Origin: Prorocentrum cordatum
Taxonomy: Eukaryota > Sar > Dinophyceae > Prorocentrales > Prorocentraceae
Direction: 5' to 3'
DNA length: 64,000 nt
Assembly: GCA_963575745.1 (NCBI GenBank)
Contig: CAUYUJ010014171.1
Coordinates: 610,186 to 674,185, forward strand
The position numbers and the translations under genes are program-made. Positions 52,491-63,700 of the stretch are shown in pieces (position 1 is the stretch's first letter; each line of letters starts with the position of its first letter). Below the pieces are notes generated by a model. That model worked only from the letters and a program-made list of their open reading frames with translations. It had not been told where the DNA came from and made no database searches.

Positions 52491-54116
52491 ATGTGGAGGT
52501 ATGGAAATGTCACATGCTGCTGGGACTATGCGCATGGAGTGCGCGCCTGTGCGAGTGCCCATCGCGAGCTTATTTTGTTTCGCACAACTTTGCTCATTCG
52601 CCACTCGACAGCTCAAGACGCCCTAAAGCACTACGAAGGACTGGCGTCTAGTGTGGCCGGCGCATGGGAACGAAGGAACTACTTTCAGGTTTTTGCCCAG
52701 CTACGTGCCATGGGTATCGGATCAGCCAAAAGAGTCAGCACACGTGCATTACCTATTGTAGAACTGGAGGATGGCACAACCGCCTCCGCACACACAGAGT
52801 CTGCTAATCGCTGGCTGCGCCATTTTGCCGCCGAGGAGATTGGGGTAGTGGTTCCGCTGGAGGATGCAGACACTTTTGCACAGACTATCCCTAAGCTCCA
52901 GAGTAGTCTCACGAACGACATCGACCCATCGGACGCCTTCCTACCTACCCTGGCAGACTACCAACGAGCGTGCCGCTCAGCCAAGCCCTCAGCAGCCAGC
53001 TTAGATGGCATCCCAGGTGCCCTGCTACGCCAGTTTGCGCCAGACTTAGGCAAAATGTTCTACCCCGTGGTGGTCAAGGCTTGCCTCAGAATAGAAGAAC
53101 CATTGCAGTGGAGAGGAGGGAACTACTGGAACATCTGGAAGAAGAAGGCGAACCCAGCCAAATGCAAACACCATCGCTCGGTCATGATTTCCTCTCAAGT
53201 GGGTAAGAAGTATCGCCAGCTCATCAGAAACCCTCTCGCCAAGGTGCTCCCAACGTTTGCAGGGGGCTCCCAGTTTGGAGGAATTGCAGGCAAAGGGGTA
53301 GATCTTGCAGCACTCGCGCTCAGATCATTCCAAGAGCTGGCCACAACACTGCATCAGTCAGCCATGTTTTTCATGCTTGACGCCATCTCCGCATTTGACA
53401 GAGCCATCAGAGAGCTGGTGATGCAGGCTGGCACAAGTGACGCCGACCTCCACCTCATCCCCACCACTGCGGGGCTCCCAGCAGGTGCCATTGAGAACCT
53501 CAAGGCCCACATTGCCAGTCACCCCACCATCTTGGAGGCCGCTGGAGTACCCCAACATATCAGGGCCCTCACAGCCTCCAGTTACACAGGCAGTTGGTTT
53601 TGGTACCCAGGAGCCACAGCAGTTGCATACTCACTGGAGGGAACGGTGCCAGGACAGCAGCTTGGGGATGTGATTTTCAATTTTGTCATGACAGCATGTA
53701 TCCAGGAGGCACAGCAATCGCTACGCGAGCTCGAGTTCGACATCCGCATTCCCATTACTTCGCATGCGAGCTTAGCCGACCTCCTGCAGCATACGCCAGA
53801 CACACTAAGAGGAGGATTGGACATATGCTTCTTTGACGACGGAGCTATCATTGTCATGGGCAATGCTCCCATTTTTTTACGTGCAGCACCTCTCGTTGCA
53901 GAGGTAGTTGCAGCCCGCTTTGTACGCAAAGGCTTGCGCCTCATCTTTGCAGCGGGCAAAGCGGAGGTACTGTTTCAGTTGCGAGGACGTGGAGCCAGAC
54001 GGGCCAACCGAGAACTCTGGCGGGGCCGTCAGGGGAAATTCGAGACACAACCCGACCTACTGGGCACGACTACATGCAGTACGCACATACCCACATTTGG
54101 GCACACAGCTGGATGA
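52491..54116 (+). pseudogene. LINE reverse transcriptase
   Basis: Open for 541 codons. Motifs: AKPSAASLDGIPGALLRQFA (LINE RT fingers region, about 52980-53035), FFMLDAISAFDRAI (motif A with catalytic Asp, about 53367-53408), GTVPGQQLGDVIFNFVMTA (motif B, about 53640-53696) and ICFFDDGAIIV (motif C, FFDD in place of the common YADD, about 53823-53855). The catalytic aspartates are all present. After about 54050 the frame reads nonsense to the stop, and the continuation RTYPHLGTQLDELGS is found one frame over, so a frameshift lies at about 54050-54085. Confidence 0.85.
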
Positions 54117-54822
54117 GCTGGGATCCATAGGGCCCGAGTTGGCCCACAGGGAGGACTCTATACGGTCACCTGCCAATCTGCTACGACGGCGCATATTTGG
54201 GGCTCCAGTGGATATCCCTCAAGAGGCCCGATTACACTTTACCGACGCCCTCCTCTTCTCGGGCCTCCTCTTCAACTCGGGTACTTGGCCACAACTCACT
54301 GACGCGCAACATGCACACATGCAGCACGTCATGGTGATTAAATATCGCCAGGTGCTCCACCTACCACAAAAGGATGAAGAGTCAGTTCCGGACAGACTGA
54401 TCCTTGCTAAGATAGAGCGAGCGGACCTACGGGCAGCGCTGCGTAAGCAACGGCTACGCTTGCTAGGACGACTCATACACTACGGCATACCCACACTGCG
54501 CAGTTTGGTTGCACATCTGTATAGGGTTGCACAGGGCAGGCGCACGTCTTGGATGCACAGAATCATGGACGATCTGGAGTGGTCACGTACTACATACCAC
54601 AAATTTCGTGACATGCCCGAGCCAGACACACTTTGCAAGTTGGGAAGACACCATCCAGTCGTCTTTGCCAGCTTGGAAGCATGCGCTCAACAGTGCACTC
54701 AGAGCACATGCCATGGCAGCCGCTAGAGCAGCGCTGGCGCAGCAGGCACAAAGCGACTTGTTCACGCTTGTTCGGCCAGCGGGCGTGCCTGTGCCCATCA
54801 CGGATCCCACGCACCCCATTTA
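54070..54822 (+). pseudogene. LINE RT thumb and connection region, frameshifted
   Basis: From about 54080, HLGTQLDELGSIGPELAHRE and FTDALLFSGLLFNSGTWPQL are the usual segments between RT and the C-terminus in LINEs (YLG strand, then the region that in relatives reads L-Y-G-x-E-x-W). The frame ends at 54726, but sense appears to move near 54620 to the frame containing PAWKHALNSALRAHAMAAAR. No further domain is named here. Confidence 0.6.
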
Positions 54823-54836
54823 CCCCCCCCCCCCCC
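54823..54836 (+). repeat. Run of 14 C within LINE coding sequence
   Basis: The homopolymer separates the connection region from the zinc-finger region, and the reading frame differs on its two sides. This is a likely slippage frameshift. Confidence 0.85.
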
Positions 54837-55494
54837 AATGTTCAATGCCAGCCTACAATGCATGTGGTGCAGTTTTCATGGCACGTCTGCCAAAAGCACA
54901 CGACAACACATCGTGCGTGTACACTACAGTGCGGTACACCTCATTTCACGCTTCATGGGGGAGGGAAGTACATGCATGGCGTGCTCTATGTCATTTGCAG
55001 CAAGAAGACAGTTGCGAGATCATCTTGCACTTGATGCGCCGCTATGCCAACTAGCGTACATGATGCATGGAGCTGCAGTATCACCGGACAGAGCCGAGGA
55101 GTTGCGCCTAGCAGATGCAGCCAGTCATGCAGCTCAGAGAAAGGCAAGACTAGGGCGCTGGCGAGCAGCCTTCCCAGCAGCAGCGCAGTACCCAGAGGAC
55201 GGACTCTACCCGTCAGCCATGCTGGTAACCGCCACTTTCAGCGCAGATGAAGCCAGGACCCTACTCCAACAGGCAGCATATGAGATCAGCCCCGATGCTC
55301 TCCCAGCCTACCAGGCCCTCTTCGACGACCCCCCCGAGGAGCCTACCCAGGATCAGCCTCTCTACATGGACCGACACTACAAATACAGATCTCACGACTT
55401 TCAAAGGATAGCGGCAGAGTGGATACCCTGCCGCATCCATCGAGCTGAGGTGTTCATTTTGAATTTATTCTCAGGCAAGAGAAGGCAAGGCGAC
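54837..55494 (+). pseudogene. LINE C2H2/CCHC zinc fingers and linker
   Basis: In the frame 54838-55581, counting from its first codon, CMWC and later H-I-V-R-V-H form a finger C8-x2-C11-x12-H24-x4-H29. CMACSMSF and DHLALDAPLC form C46-x2-C49-x12-H62-x7-C70, a CCHC form commonly found near the C-terminus of LINE ORF2 proteins, where it helps template RNA binding. Both fingers have all ligands. They are followed by about 120 residues of helical linker leading to the methyltransferase-like domain. Confidence 0.7.
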
Positions 55495-56330
55495 ATACAT
55501 TTTGGCTGGACGGCATGTACACACACAGGGACTTGCAGGTATGTATGCTCAGTGTTGACATTGCAATCAATCCCATACTAGGGGACCTCACACAGGCCAA
55601 TACTATCCGACAATGGGGGGAACACATACTATCCAGACGGGTACGGAATACTGGGGGGGCCCCCCTGTGAAACATGGAGTGCGGCCAGATGGCTGGATGG
55701 GCCTCCCCCCCCCTGCGTACTCATGAATGGTTTTGGGGCGCCCCCTGGACTACCGACAGGCAAGCACAGCAGCTCAAAGTAGGCAACACGCTCTTACAAA
55801 ACCTGGTGTACCTCTTGGGCTGCCACGTCACTGCGGGGACCTCGGGGTGGATGGAGCATCCCATTCCCCCTTATTGGCGCTCCCAGGCTCCCAGCAGTTT
55901 CCAATGGGAGCCCCTTGCAGCGCTCGCATCAGCACCCAACGCTGTCACAGCAGACTTTGACCAGTGCGTGCATCGGCCAGCCACACGTTGCCCCAGTGAA
56001 TATGGGCGTGCGCCCACAAGGCTGCTAGGCTTGCGCATGGAATGCCTTGCCAGCAAGCTGACAGATACTCCGAGGAAGTGACGCTGCCATCATCCCAAAG
56101 GGGCTCACAAGATACTGCGTGGCAAGGAGACGGACGGAAAGGGAGGGGCCCCACAGTTCAGAACCCATGCCAAAAAGACGTACCCCTCGGAGATGTGTAA
56201 TAGGATTGCCGCATCGATAGCAGCATCTATCTCCAGAACCTTTGCGCACGCCAACGACGCAGACATCGTGGGCGAGGATATTGACTCCTCCCTCATCAAT
56301 GACCTCCGACAGTTTTGCATGTCTCACATT
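55437..56330 (+). pseudogene. Methyltransferase-like C-terminal domain of the LINE
   Basis: Pieces in order, across at least three frame changes: VFILNLFSGKRRQGD (about 55450-55495, like the glycine-rich motif I of cytosine-C5 methyltransferases); LSVDIAINPILGDLTQA (about 55548-55598, acidic strand and loop); GGPPCETWSAAR (55654-55689, like motif IV with the PC dipeptide, but CE where DNA enzymes usually have CQ); WMEHPIPPYW (about 55848-55877); DFDQCVHR (about 55951-55974); then FRTHAKKTYPSEMCNRI (about 56158-56208). I recall this layout from dinoflagellate retroelement proteins. Whether it methylates DNA, methylates RNA or does neither is unknown. The frame changes show this copy is inactive. 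Confidence 0.65.
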
Positions 56331-56879
56331 GCTGAGGATTTCAATCCTGCGCCAGACTATGTGCACAGGACCAACAGGCAAGGAGGGATTTCACGAGCTG
56401 ACCCGGAGATGCATCGTTTCATGAAGGAACCCGCAGAACCCGAGGACAGCCTCCAGAGCCCACAGCATGGCACTCAGACACGGGACGCATGTGGGCGTGC
56501 TCCGACTCCGGCACCTGAGCCGCGACAATTAGTATCCCCTGGATTGGATGAGGAGTCTGAAGTCATTGCTTTTTTCTGTCCCCCCTCCTCCCCCGCTTTT
56601 TCCGCCGTCGCGCCGCCGCCGCCCCCGCCCCCCCCGCCCCTCCCCCTCGCCCAGCTGGAGCGCATCGCTGCCAACAGGGCAAAGGCAGCGAGGAGGCGCG
56701 AGGCCAGAAGGGGGGCCGCGCACCAGAGGCGCGCCCCATGGCGTGGCACGCTCAGCTTCTCGGCCTACTTCAAGGCCGGACCCGCCTTGTGCCCCCCCCC
56801 CCCCCTCTTACAGATAGGGAGGTATAGGCACAAGGTCTTGGAGATGAGCGCGGACCCAGGTCCCATGTCACCGCCCCAC
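56331..56879 (+). other. End of LINE coding and proline/arginine-rich tail
   Basis: The last LINE frame (from 56193) stays open past 56570 into poly-Pro and then LERIAANRAKAARRREARRG (about 56659-56718). It is unclear whether this tail belongs to the element. C runs at 56793-56806 and later break the sequence character. Confidence 0.35.
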
Positions 56880-57225
56880 CACCCAGGCCTGAATGGCGTC
56901 AGCTCCCCCCCCTTCCTCTCTCCCGGGCCTGAATGGCGTCAGCACCCCCTGCCCCTTCCCGGGCCCGTGGCGTCAGCCCCCCCCCCCCCTCCCCCCCCGA
57001 CAGAGCGACGCCCCCCCCTCCTCCCTCCCGGGCCTGAATGGCGTCAGCCCCCCCCCCCCCCCCCCCCCTCCCCTCCTCCTCCTCCTTCCCGGGCCTGAAT
57101 GGCGCCAGCCCCCCCCCCCCCCCCCTCCCCCTCCTCCTTCCCGGGCCTGAATGGCGTCAGCCCCCTCCTCCCCTCCTCCCTCCCGGGCCTGAATGGCGCC
57201 CCCACCCCCCCCGACAGAACAGAGC
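56880..57225 (+). repeat. GGCCTGAATGGCGTCAG repeat with C runs
   Basis: CCTGAATGGCG recurs at about 56887, 56929, 57032, 57088, 57146 and 57188, each followed by GTCAG, CCAG or CCC and then C runs of 5-20 bases. Spacing varies from about 40 to 100. Confidence 0.85.
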
Positions 57226-57254
57226 GAAGCTTGAGCGAGCTCAAGCCCACGCTC

Positions 57255-58113
57255 TCATAAACTCACACGCAGGATCGGCGGATTTCCCTGGGGCAGCAGT
57301 GGTTTTGATGGCTGCTGCCCATGCTCGGTGAGCTTGATCTTCTTCAAGTCGTCTCTGAGCTTGGTTCGTTGGCATTGGGCGGTAGCTCCCAGTTCGGCCT
57401 CCGGACTGATCTTCCGCATCGGCATGATGTTGTTGATCGTCTTGGCGACGTGGTCAATGTAGTCCTGGGTAGTTTTTGTTTTGGGTCGCGTTGTCTTGTT
57501 CGGGGAGCGGTTCGGCCTTCCCCTCGCTCTAGGTTTTATTGTTTGTTGCCCGGTCGTCGTCATAGGACTTGCTGTTTTTTGCCCTTGCCGCTGTGGCCTT
57601 TGTTCCAATAGATGCTAGGGTGGTCGTTGGCCCACTGCCCCGTCCAATTGTTATTCCTCCAGCGCTCGAGGCCTGCCCCAGTCGCCGGAGTGGTAGGTCG
57701 CGGTGTCGGCCCTCTGCTTAGAGTGCGATTCGATATCGATCTCCAGGGTGGTGGCGTGGTTCCCGATCCACTCGCGTTTGTTCCCCATGGTGCTGCCACT
57801 GCGGGAGCTTGAGGTGGATGTAATGATGGTTGTTGTGCGCGGTGGTGCGCTTGAAGTCGACCTCGTGCTTTGTGAAGCCGTGGTAGAATTCTGGCGTCAA
57901 CACGTTACCGCCGAAGTCGCCTGTGCGAGGCAGGTGATATCGATCTTGATCTTGCCGTGGCCCCGCGCTGGGGACGTGGCCCCGCGCTGGGGACCAGAAG
58001 AAATGTTCAAGCTGTGGTTGTCGGCGTATATTGCCGGTATGATATGGCCTCGCTTGGCCGCCGGCACGAAGACCTGAGGGCCTGTCCCTCGGGAGGGGCG
58101 AGTTCTGGCGCAC
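57255..58113 (-). other. Possible degraded minus-strand coding region
   Basis: Three minus-strand frames (58113-57718, 57799-57560, 57608-57255) read like pieces of one protein. Examples are NVLTPEFYHGFTKHEVDFKR near 57880, RWRNNNWTGQWANDHPSIYW near 57640, and TQDYIDHVAKTINNIMPMRK near 57440. Plus-strand frames here look like their shadows. I recognise no family. Different frames in sequence imply frameshifts or introns. Confidence 0.3.
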
Positions 58114-58132
58114 GCGGCTTCCTCCTCCTCCT

Positions 58133-58400
58133 CTCCTCCCTCCGCCCTTCCTCCTCCTCCACCCTCCTCATCATCCTCCACTTACTCCAACTCCTCCTCC
58201 TCTTCCTCGTCGTCGTCGACGTCGTCGTTATCATTCTCATGATCCTCATCCTCATTATCGCTCCCCCCTCCCTCACTCCATCCCCCCTCCTCCTCCTCCT
58301 CCTCCTCCTCCTCCTCCTCCTCCTCCTCCTCCTCCTCCTCCTCCTCCTCCTCCTCCTCCTCTCCTCCTCCTCCTCCTCCTTCTTCTCCTTCACCTTCTCC
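58133..58400 (+). repeat. TCC trinucleotide array
   Basis: About 40 TCC units at 58283-58382, preceded by mixed TCC and GTC/ATC words from 58120. Frames are poly-Ser, poly-Leu or poly-Glu. Confidence 0.92.
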
Positions 58401-58590
58401 TTCTCTTTCCTCCCTTCTACAATTACTCAATATGAATGCTGCTCCCCCTCTTCCCCTGATGACGGCTTGGGAGTATTCGACCCCCCCCGCGTATAGTTTT
58501 TCTACACAGGTTTCCCCGGAGTTGGGTTTTCGCCTGCATTGTTTTCCAAAATGCTGCTCTCGCTGAGGCGCCGACCTCATTTTCGGGCCC

Positions 58591-59800
58591 CGCTCGTTCC
58601 GAATCGTGCTCCCGCTGCAGCGCTGGCCTCATTTTCGCCGGCGCCCGGGCTGCACGCCCGAGCCGGCGCCCGGGCCGGCGCTCGGGCCGGGTCCGGAGCC
58701 GGTTCCGGCCGCCGCCGGAAAATCGAGTTCTGAGGCGGCGCCGAAAAAAGGCCATTTGAATAAACATTTTTACCTAACAGCGAAGATTGATAGGTTTCTA
58801 ATGGGGTCAAAAGAGAGCATCTGATGACTCCCCAGGGGCGTCTGGGCGGGAGCCGGACAGGCGAGGACCGGGTTTGTTTTAAGCAAACAGTCACACACTT
58901 CGTGCTCTTCGACCTCCCAGAACTCCATTCCCGGGCCTCATTTTGGATGCCCAGAACCAACTGTAGGCCACTTCGTGCTCTTGGACTTCCCAGAACTCCA
59001 TTCCCGGGCCACATTTTGGATGCCCGGAGCCAACTGTAGGCCACTTCGTGCTCTTGGACTTCCCAGAACACCGTTCCCGGGCCACATTTTGGATGCCCGG
59101 AGCCAACTGTAGGCCACTTCGTGCTCTTGGACTTCCCAGAACACCGCTCCCGGGCCACATTTTGAATGCCCGGAGCCAACTGTAGGCCACTTCGTGCTCT
59201 TCCACTTCCCAAAATTTCACTCCCGGGCCACATTTTGAATGCCCGGAGCCAGCTGTACGTAGGCCACTTCTACACATCGCTGTTAGGTTGCTTTGCCGGG
59301 ATAAATCTTTTGAAAATACTGAATTTCTGCTTCCGGCGCCCGGGAACGCCTCCTGGGCTGATTCCGACGCCCGGGCCGGCGCCGGAGCCAGGAGCCGGCG
59401 CCCGGGCCGGACGCCCGAGCCGGCGCCCGGGCCGGCGCCCTGGCCGGGTCCTGCTGCGCAATTTACGATGGTTCGTCGCTTCGGGAACGCGAATTTTGCG
59501 TCGCGTAATTTAAAAGGGATTCTGGCGTCGGGGGCGCGAACGTGGGGTAATTTACAAAAGGGATCGTGGCCGGCGCCAGAAAATCGAGTTCCGAGGCGGC
59601 GCCGAAAAAAGGCCATTCCAATACACATTTTTTCTTTTGAAAATGCTGAATTTCTGCGTCTGGCGCCCGGGAAGCCTTCCGGGCCGATTCTGGCGTGCTT
59701 CTGCTCGTTCCGAATCGTGCTCCCGCTGCAGCGCTGGCCTCATTTCCGCGCTTCCGCTCGTTTCGACTCGTGCTCCCGCTGCAGCGCTGGCGTCATTTCC
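58591..59800 (+). repeat. Dispersed cassette cluster around a 73-bp repeat
   Basis: CGAATCGTGCTCCCGCTGCA plus GCGCTGGCCTCATTT occurs at about 58600, 59711 and, with changes, 59765. AAATCGAGTTC plus GAGGCGGCGCCGAAAAAAGG occurs at about 58720-58760 and 59581-59610. GCCCGGGCCGGCGCC-type words fill the spaces. The arrangement suggests local segmental duplication. No gene recognised. Confidence 0.75.
58905..59268 (+). repeat. 73-bp tandem repeat, about 5 copies
   Basis: The box CAACTGTAGGCCACTTCGTG begins near 58958, 59031, 59104 and 59177, with partial units at both ends. Each unit also holds TTCCCAGAAC and CCGGGCCACATTTTG. Confidence 0.92.
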
Positions 59801-60256
59801 CGTGCCATGCCACGGCATGCAATGCAATGCTAGGTTGATACTACGCTTTCGCGGTGCTCTTCTACGCCATGCCATGCCGTGCTCTACAATGCATCGCGTA
59901 CCCTTTCGGGATCATTGCCCTGCTCGACATCCGACTGTGCGAGTAGAGAGGGGATCTGCGCCATGGTAAGGGATGGGAGGGAGGGGTAGGATGTCAGATA
60001 TGACGCGAGCGCACCTAGCTTGCCCTCACCCCCCTCTCCTCCTACCTCCTCCTTCCCACCTCCTCGTCCTCCTCCTTGCCCTCCTTGTTCTCCTCCTCCT
60101 CGTCCTCGTTCTCCTCATCCCTCCTCCTCGTCCTCGTCATCGCCCTCTCCTTCTCCTTCTTTCATACGTGTCCTGCTGTCGCTGCTGTTGCTCCTCTTCT
60201 GTCCTCCCTTTCCCTCGCCCTCCTCGGTGCTGTGGAGGAAGACCAGGGGAGGAGTG

Positions 60257-60726
60257 AGCATGATGATGATACTGATGATGATGATGATGATGAGGAGGAT
60301 GATGATGATGATGATGATGAATTTGATGATGACGATGAAGAAGATGATGATTGTGATGGTGATGATGCTGATGATGATCATGATCATGATGTGGATGATG
60401 GTGATGATGATGATTCTGATGATGACGATGATGATGATGATGATGGTAGTGATGGTAGTGATGGTGATGGTGATGGTGATGATGATGATGATAATGATGC
60501 GGCTGATGCTGATGCTGTTGATGGTGCTGATGTTGATGGTGCTGATGTCGATGATGGTGAGGATGCCGATGGTTTTTTGTGATGGTCATGCTGATGATCA
60601 TGGTCATGGTCATAGCGATGACGATAAAAATGATGATTATGATGATGACGATGATGATGGTGATGACTATGATGATAGTTGCGGTTATGATGCTGATGAC
60701 AATTTGGATGATGTTGGTGGTGGTGG

Positions 60727-60761
<35 letters not shown>

Positions 60762-61595
60762 GTGCTGGAGTTGACGATACTGATGGTGGTGATGATGACG
60801 ATGATGATAATGATGATGCTGCTGATGATGCGTACGTTGCTGATTTCTTATAGAGATGAGCATGATGCTGATGCTGTTGATTCGGATGATGTCGATGCCG
60901 ATGACGACGGCGATGATGATGATGCTACTGACAATGATGATGCGATGCTGCTGCTGATGATGATGGCGATGACGATGCTGGTGCTCATGATGATGATGGT
61001 GATAGCGGCGGCGGTGATGATGATGATGTTGTTGATGTTGCTGATGATTGTGGTCGTGACGATAATGCTGGTGGTGATGCTGATGAGGATGATGATGATG
61101 ATGTTGTTGCTGATTATGCGTATGATGCTGATGCTGATGCTGGTGATGATGCTGATGCTGATGATGACGATGCCGATGATGATGATGATGATCATGATGT
61201 GGATGATGATGATGATGATGATGACAATTATAATGATGATGCTGATGTTGATGCTCCTGGTGTTGATGGTGCCGATGTTGATGGTGCTGATATTGATGAT
61301 GGTGAGGATGGTGAGGATGGTGATGGTTGTGATGTGATGATCGTGCTGATGGTCATGGTCAAGGTCATGGTGATGACGATGATGATGTTTATGATGATGC
61401 TGCTGATGATGATGGTGGTGGTGCTGGTGGTGGTGATGATGTTGATTATGATGGAAATGCTGGTGATGATGACGATGCTGATGACAATGACGATGGCGAT
61501 GGCGGCAACAACGATGGTTATGGTGATGATTGTGCTGCTCGTCGTGATGTCGATGAAGATAATGATATTTCGGGTATGTTATTGATGATGATGGC

Positions 61596-61655
<60 letters not shown>

Positions 61656-61664
61656 CATGATCAT
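60257..61664 (+). repeat. Long degenerate GAT array with higher-order repeat
   Basis: About 1.4 kb of GATGAT with GCT, GGT, GTT and CAT variants. A segment at about 60505-60625 (GATGTTGATGGTGCTGAT, later GATGGTCATG) recurs diverged at about 61240-61390, so part of the array grew by block duplication. TCC/CTC pyrimidine words lie just left (60030-60150) and GGA just right. Confidence 0.9.
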
Positions 61665-61688
61665 GGTTCTGGTGTTGGTGGTGGGCAG

Positions 61689-61770
61689 GAGTAGGAGGAG
61701 GAGGAGGAGGAGAAGGACGCAGAGGAGGGGAAGGATGGACATGAGGAGGAGGAGGAGGAAGAGATGATGA
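61689..61770 (+). repeat. GGA-rich array
   Basis: AGGAGGAGG units with AAGG and CGC interruptions, directly following the GAT array. Confidence 0.85.
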
Positions 61771-63700
61771 AAGTATGATGATGGTGGCGGTGATGATGAT
61801 GGTGACTCTTACCCCTGCTGCACATCATATCATTGTGTTGTCATGGTTGTGATTATATAACTATGGTAGTGGTGACAATGAAGATGATTATCATGAGGAG
61901 GGAGAGCAGGAGGAGAAGGAGGACTCATGCCGCAATTTAGTATTGTATCTTTTGTGGCGCGTATGCCTACGGCCAGACGATTCGATTATGCACGCTACTC
62001 GTCCAGCCATCAAGGCCGCGGACACTATAATCGCGAGTAGGGAGCCTACCAGATTCCACTGGTCTCCACTTTCCCCTTGATTCGACGGCAGCGCTTCAGC
62101 ACAAGTCAATAATATGCGGAGCCCTCCTTGTCCATTTCTTGATTAATATTCCAACCATAGATGTGGGAGAGGTCTTGCGATGACTTAGGGTGCGGCTAGG
62201 TCGCGTGATACTTGCCGTCATTCGGACGCAGAGGGCACAGAGGAGGACGAGGAGAGAAGAGGGAGAGAGAGAGGAGCAGGAGGAGCATGCCGCGGGAGAA
62301 GACGTGGAGGAGGAAGACGAGGAGGAGGAGGTCTATGTGTCTGTGTGCCGACCATTGTCGATTCTTATCTCCCAGAGCCGAAGCAAGAACAGAGTGCGCG
62401 ACCCTGTTCGCCTTCCCCCCCGAAGCAATGGGAGGCACCCAGCACTGAGACACCAGGGGGCCCAAAGCACGCAGACGACAGGGCGGTTGGAATAGCGACA
62501 GCCATGACAAGGAGAAACAGTACAACGCAAACATCAGAATCAGGGAAGCACGATGCGAAGCAGTGCGACGTTACATCAGAAATTCGACTGCAAGGCCACG
62601 AAGCACCGGTCTGGAGAAACATCCGCTGCACGACTGTGAAGCAAAAGGTACCAACGACATCCCAATCAGCAATCAACCACAGCTGCATATCTCAAAGTGG
62701 ACGGCACCAGGGTACGCAACGTCAGAACTCACTAGAGTCCTGGAGGCCGTCGTCCACTGATAGGCCGGTACATCCCACATGAACATCAACTGCGCGTGCT
62801 TCGGACCTGAAATATATTTCAGTCTCCGTGCGTCACGCACTTCTGCGATGCCCCGGAAAAAAACACAAGGCAGAGCGATGTCACGGAATACACTCCTGGA
62901 GTGCTTTCAGTTCGTGCACCAACACGAGCGAATGTCTTGGAGGCCGTTTTTCGCAGCTAAGCCAGTACACCCAAATCCAGTCGCGGCACTGAAAAAGTCA
63001 CGGAGTCGGAGCGTCGCGTACCTCTGCGATGCCACCACCAAGGATGAAGTCATAAGTGCGGCACCCGACGCGCGGAGTCAGAGTTGTGAGGCCAGATGGT
63101 TGGCACGAGAAGCTGCTAGAAAACGAACCGCAAGCCTTGCGCCGCCCAGGGTGCGACGGTAGGGTGCCGGGCGGCTCGCGCCGCTTGCAAGCGCGATGCC
63201 ATCCGCACTTTGGTCGCGTCTACTGGCCTGGGGTGATGATAGCAGGTGGTGGGGGGCCAAGCGGTGGAGGTAGGTCGGGCGGAGTTCCAGCTTCGTCGAG
63301 TGCCTCGGCCAGGGTCTGCTGCGTGGGGGCGTCTGGAAGTGGGTCACCAGCGGCAGCGCGGACAGTACGAGCACCGGGCGGACGGAACGGATGCTTCCCA
63401 GGGTCGCAACGGCATCGGTTACCCAGCCTGCCTGTGTCCACAGCATTGGGGGCCCAATCCTGACCAGCAGCATCTCCATACGGATTCTGGGCAACGTAGG
63501 AAGATGGTAAGTCATGGTGCGCTTCCTCGGCGTCGAACAGGACGGGACGAGGTAGGAGGAGAGACGATAATGACGAGGAGGAGGACGCGAAGGAGGAGGA
63601 GGAGGAGGAGGAGGACCAGCGTAAACGCAAGGCAATAATGCAATAAACCATCACTCCAAGTTACCTCTTCATAGATCGTGTCAGGAATTTGTTCTCATTG
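61771..63700. other. No recognisable gene; two-copy ~195-bp repeat and short GGA tracts
   Basis: CTGGAGGCCGTCGTC at about 62740 and TTGGAGGCCGTTTTT at about 62937 start two diverged units; both later contain CTCTGCGATGCC or TTCTGCGATGCC. GGA-type tracts lie at 62220-62335 and 63570-63615. Frames are short or low in complexity. Confidence 0.5.

Larger units (their letters stand above)
42529..56570 (+). mobile_element. Non-LTR retrotransposon (LINE), interrupted by a DNA transposon
   Basis: Domains in order: ORF1 (42529-44130), RNase H (44203 to about 45000), start of an AP-type endonuclease (to 45202), the inserted transposon 45203-51045, the rest of the endonuclease (from 51046, counting the second target-site copy), reverse transcriptase (about 52490-54050), C-terminal region, zinc fingers, and a methyltransferase-like domain (to about 56300). 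Without the insert the element is about 8.2 kb. Endonuclease plus RT without integrase marks it as non-LTR. Several frameshifts show the copy is dead. The 5' and 3' ends and any target duplication were not defined. Confidence 0.8.

Noticed and set aside
60020-61337. Poly-Met and poly-Asp frames
   Set aside because: Produced by the GAT array in different phases.
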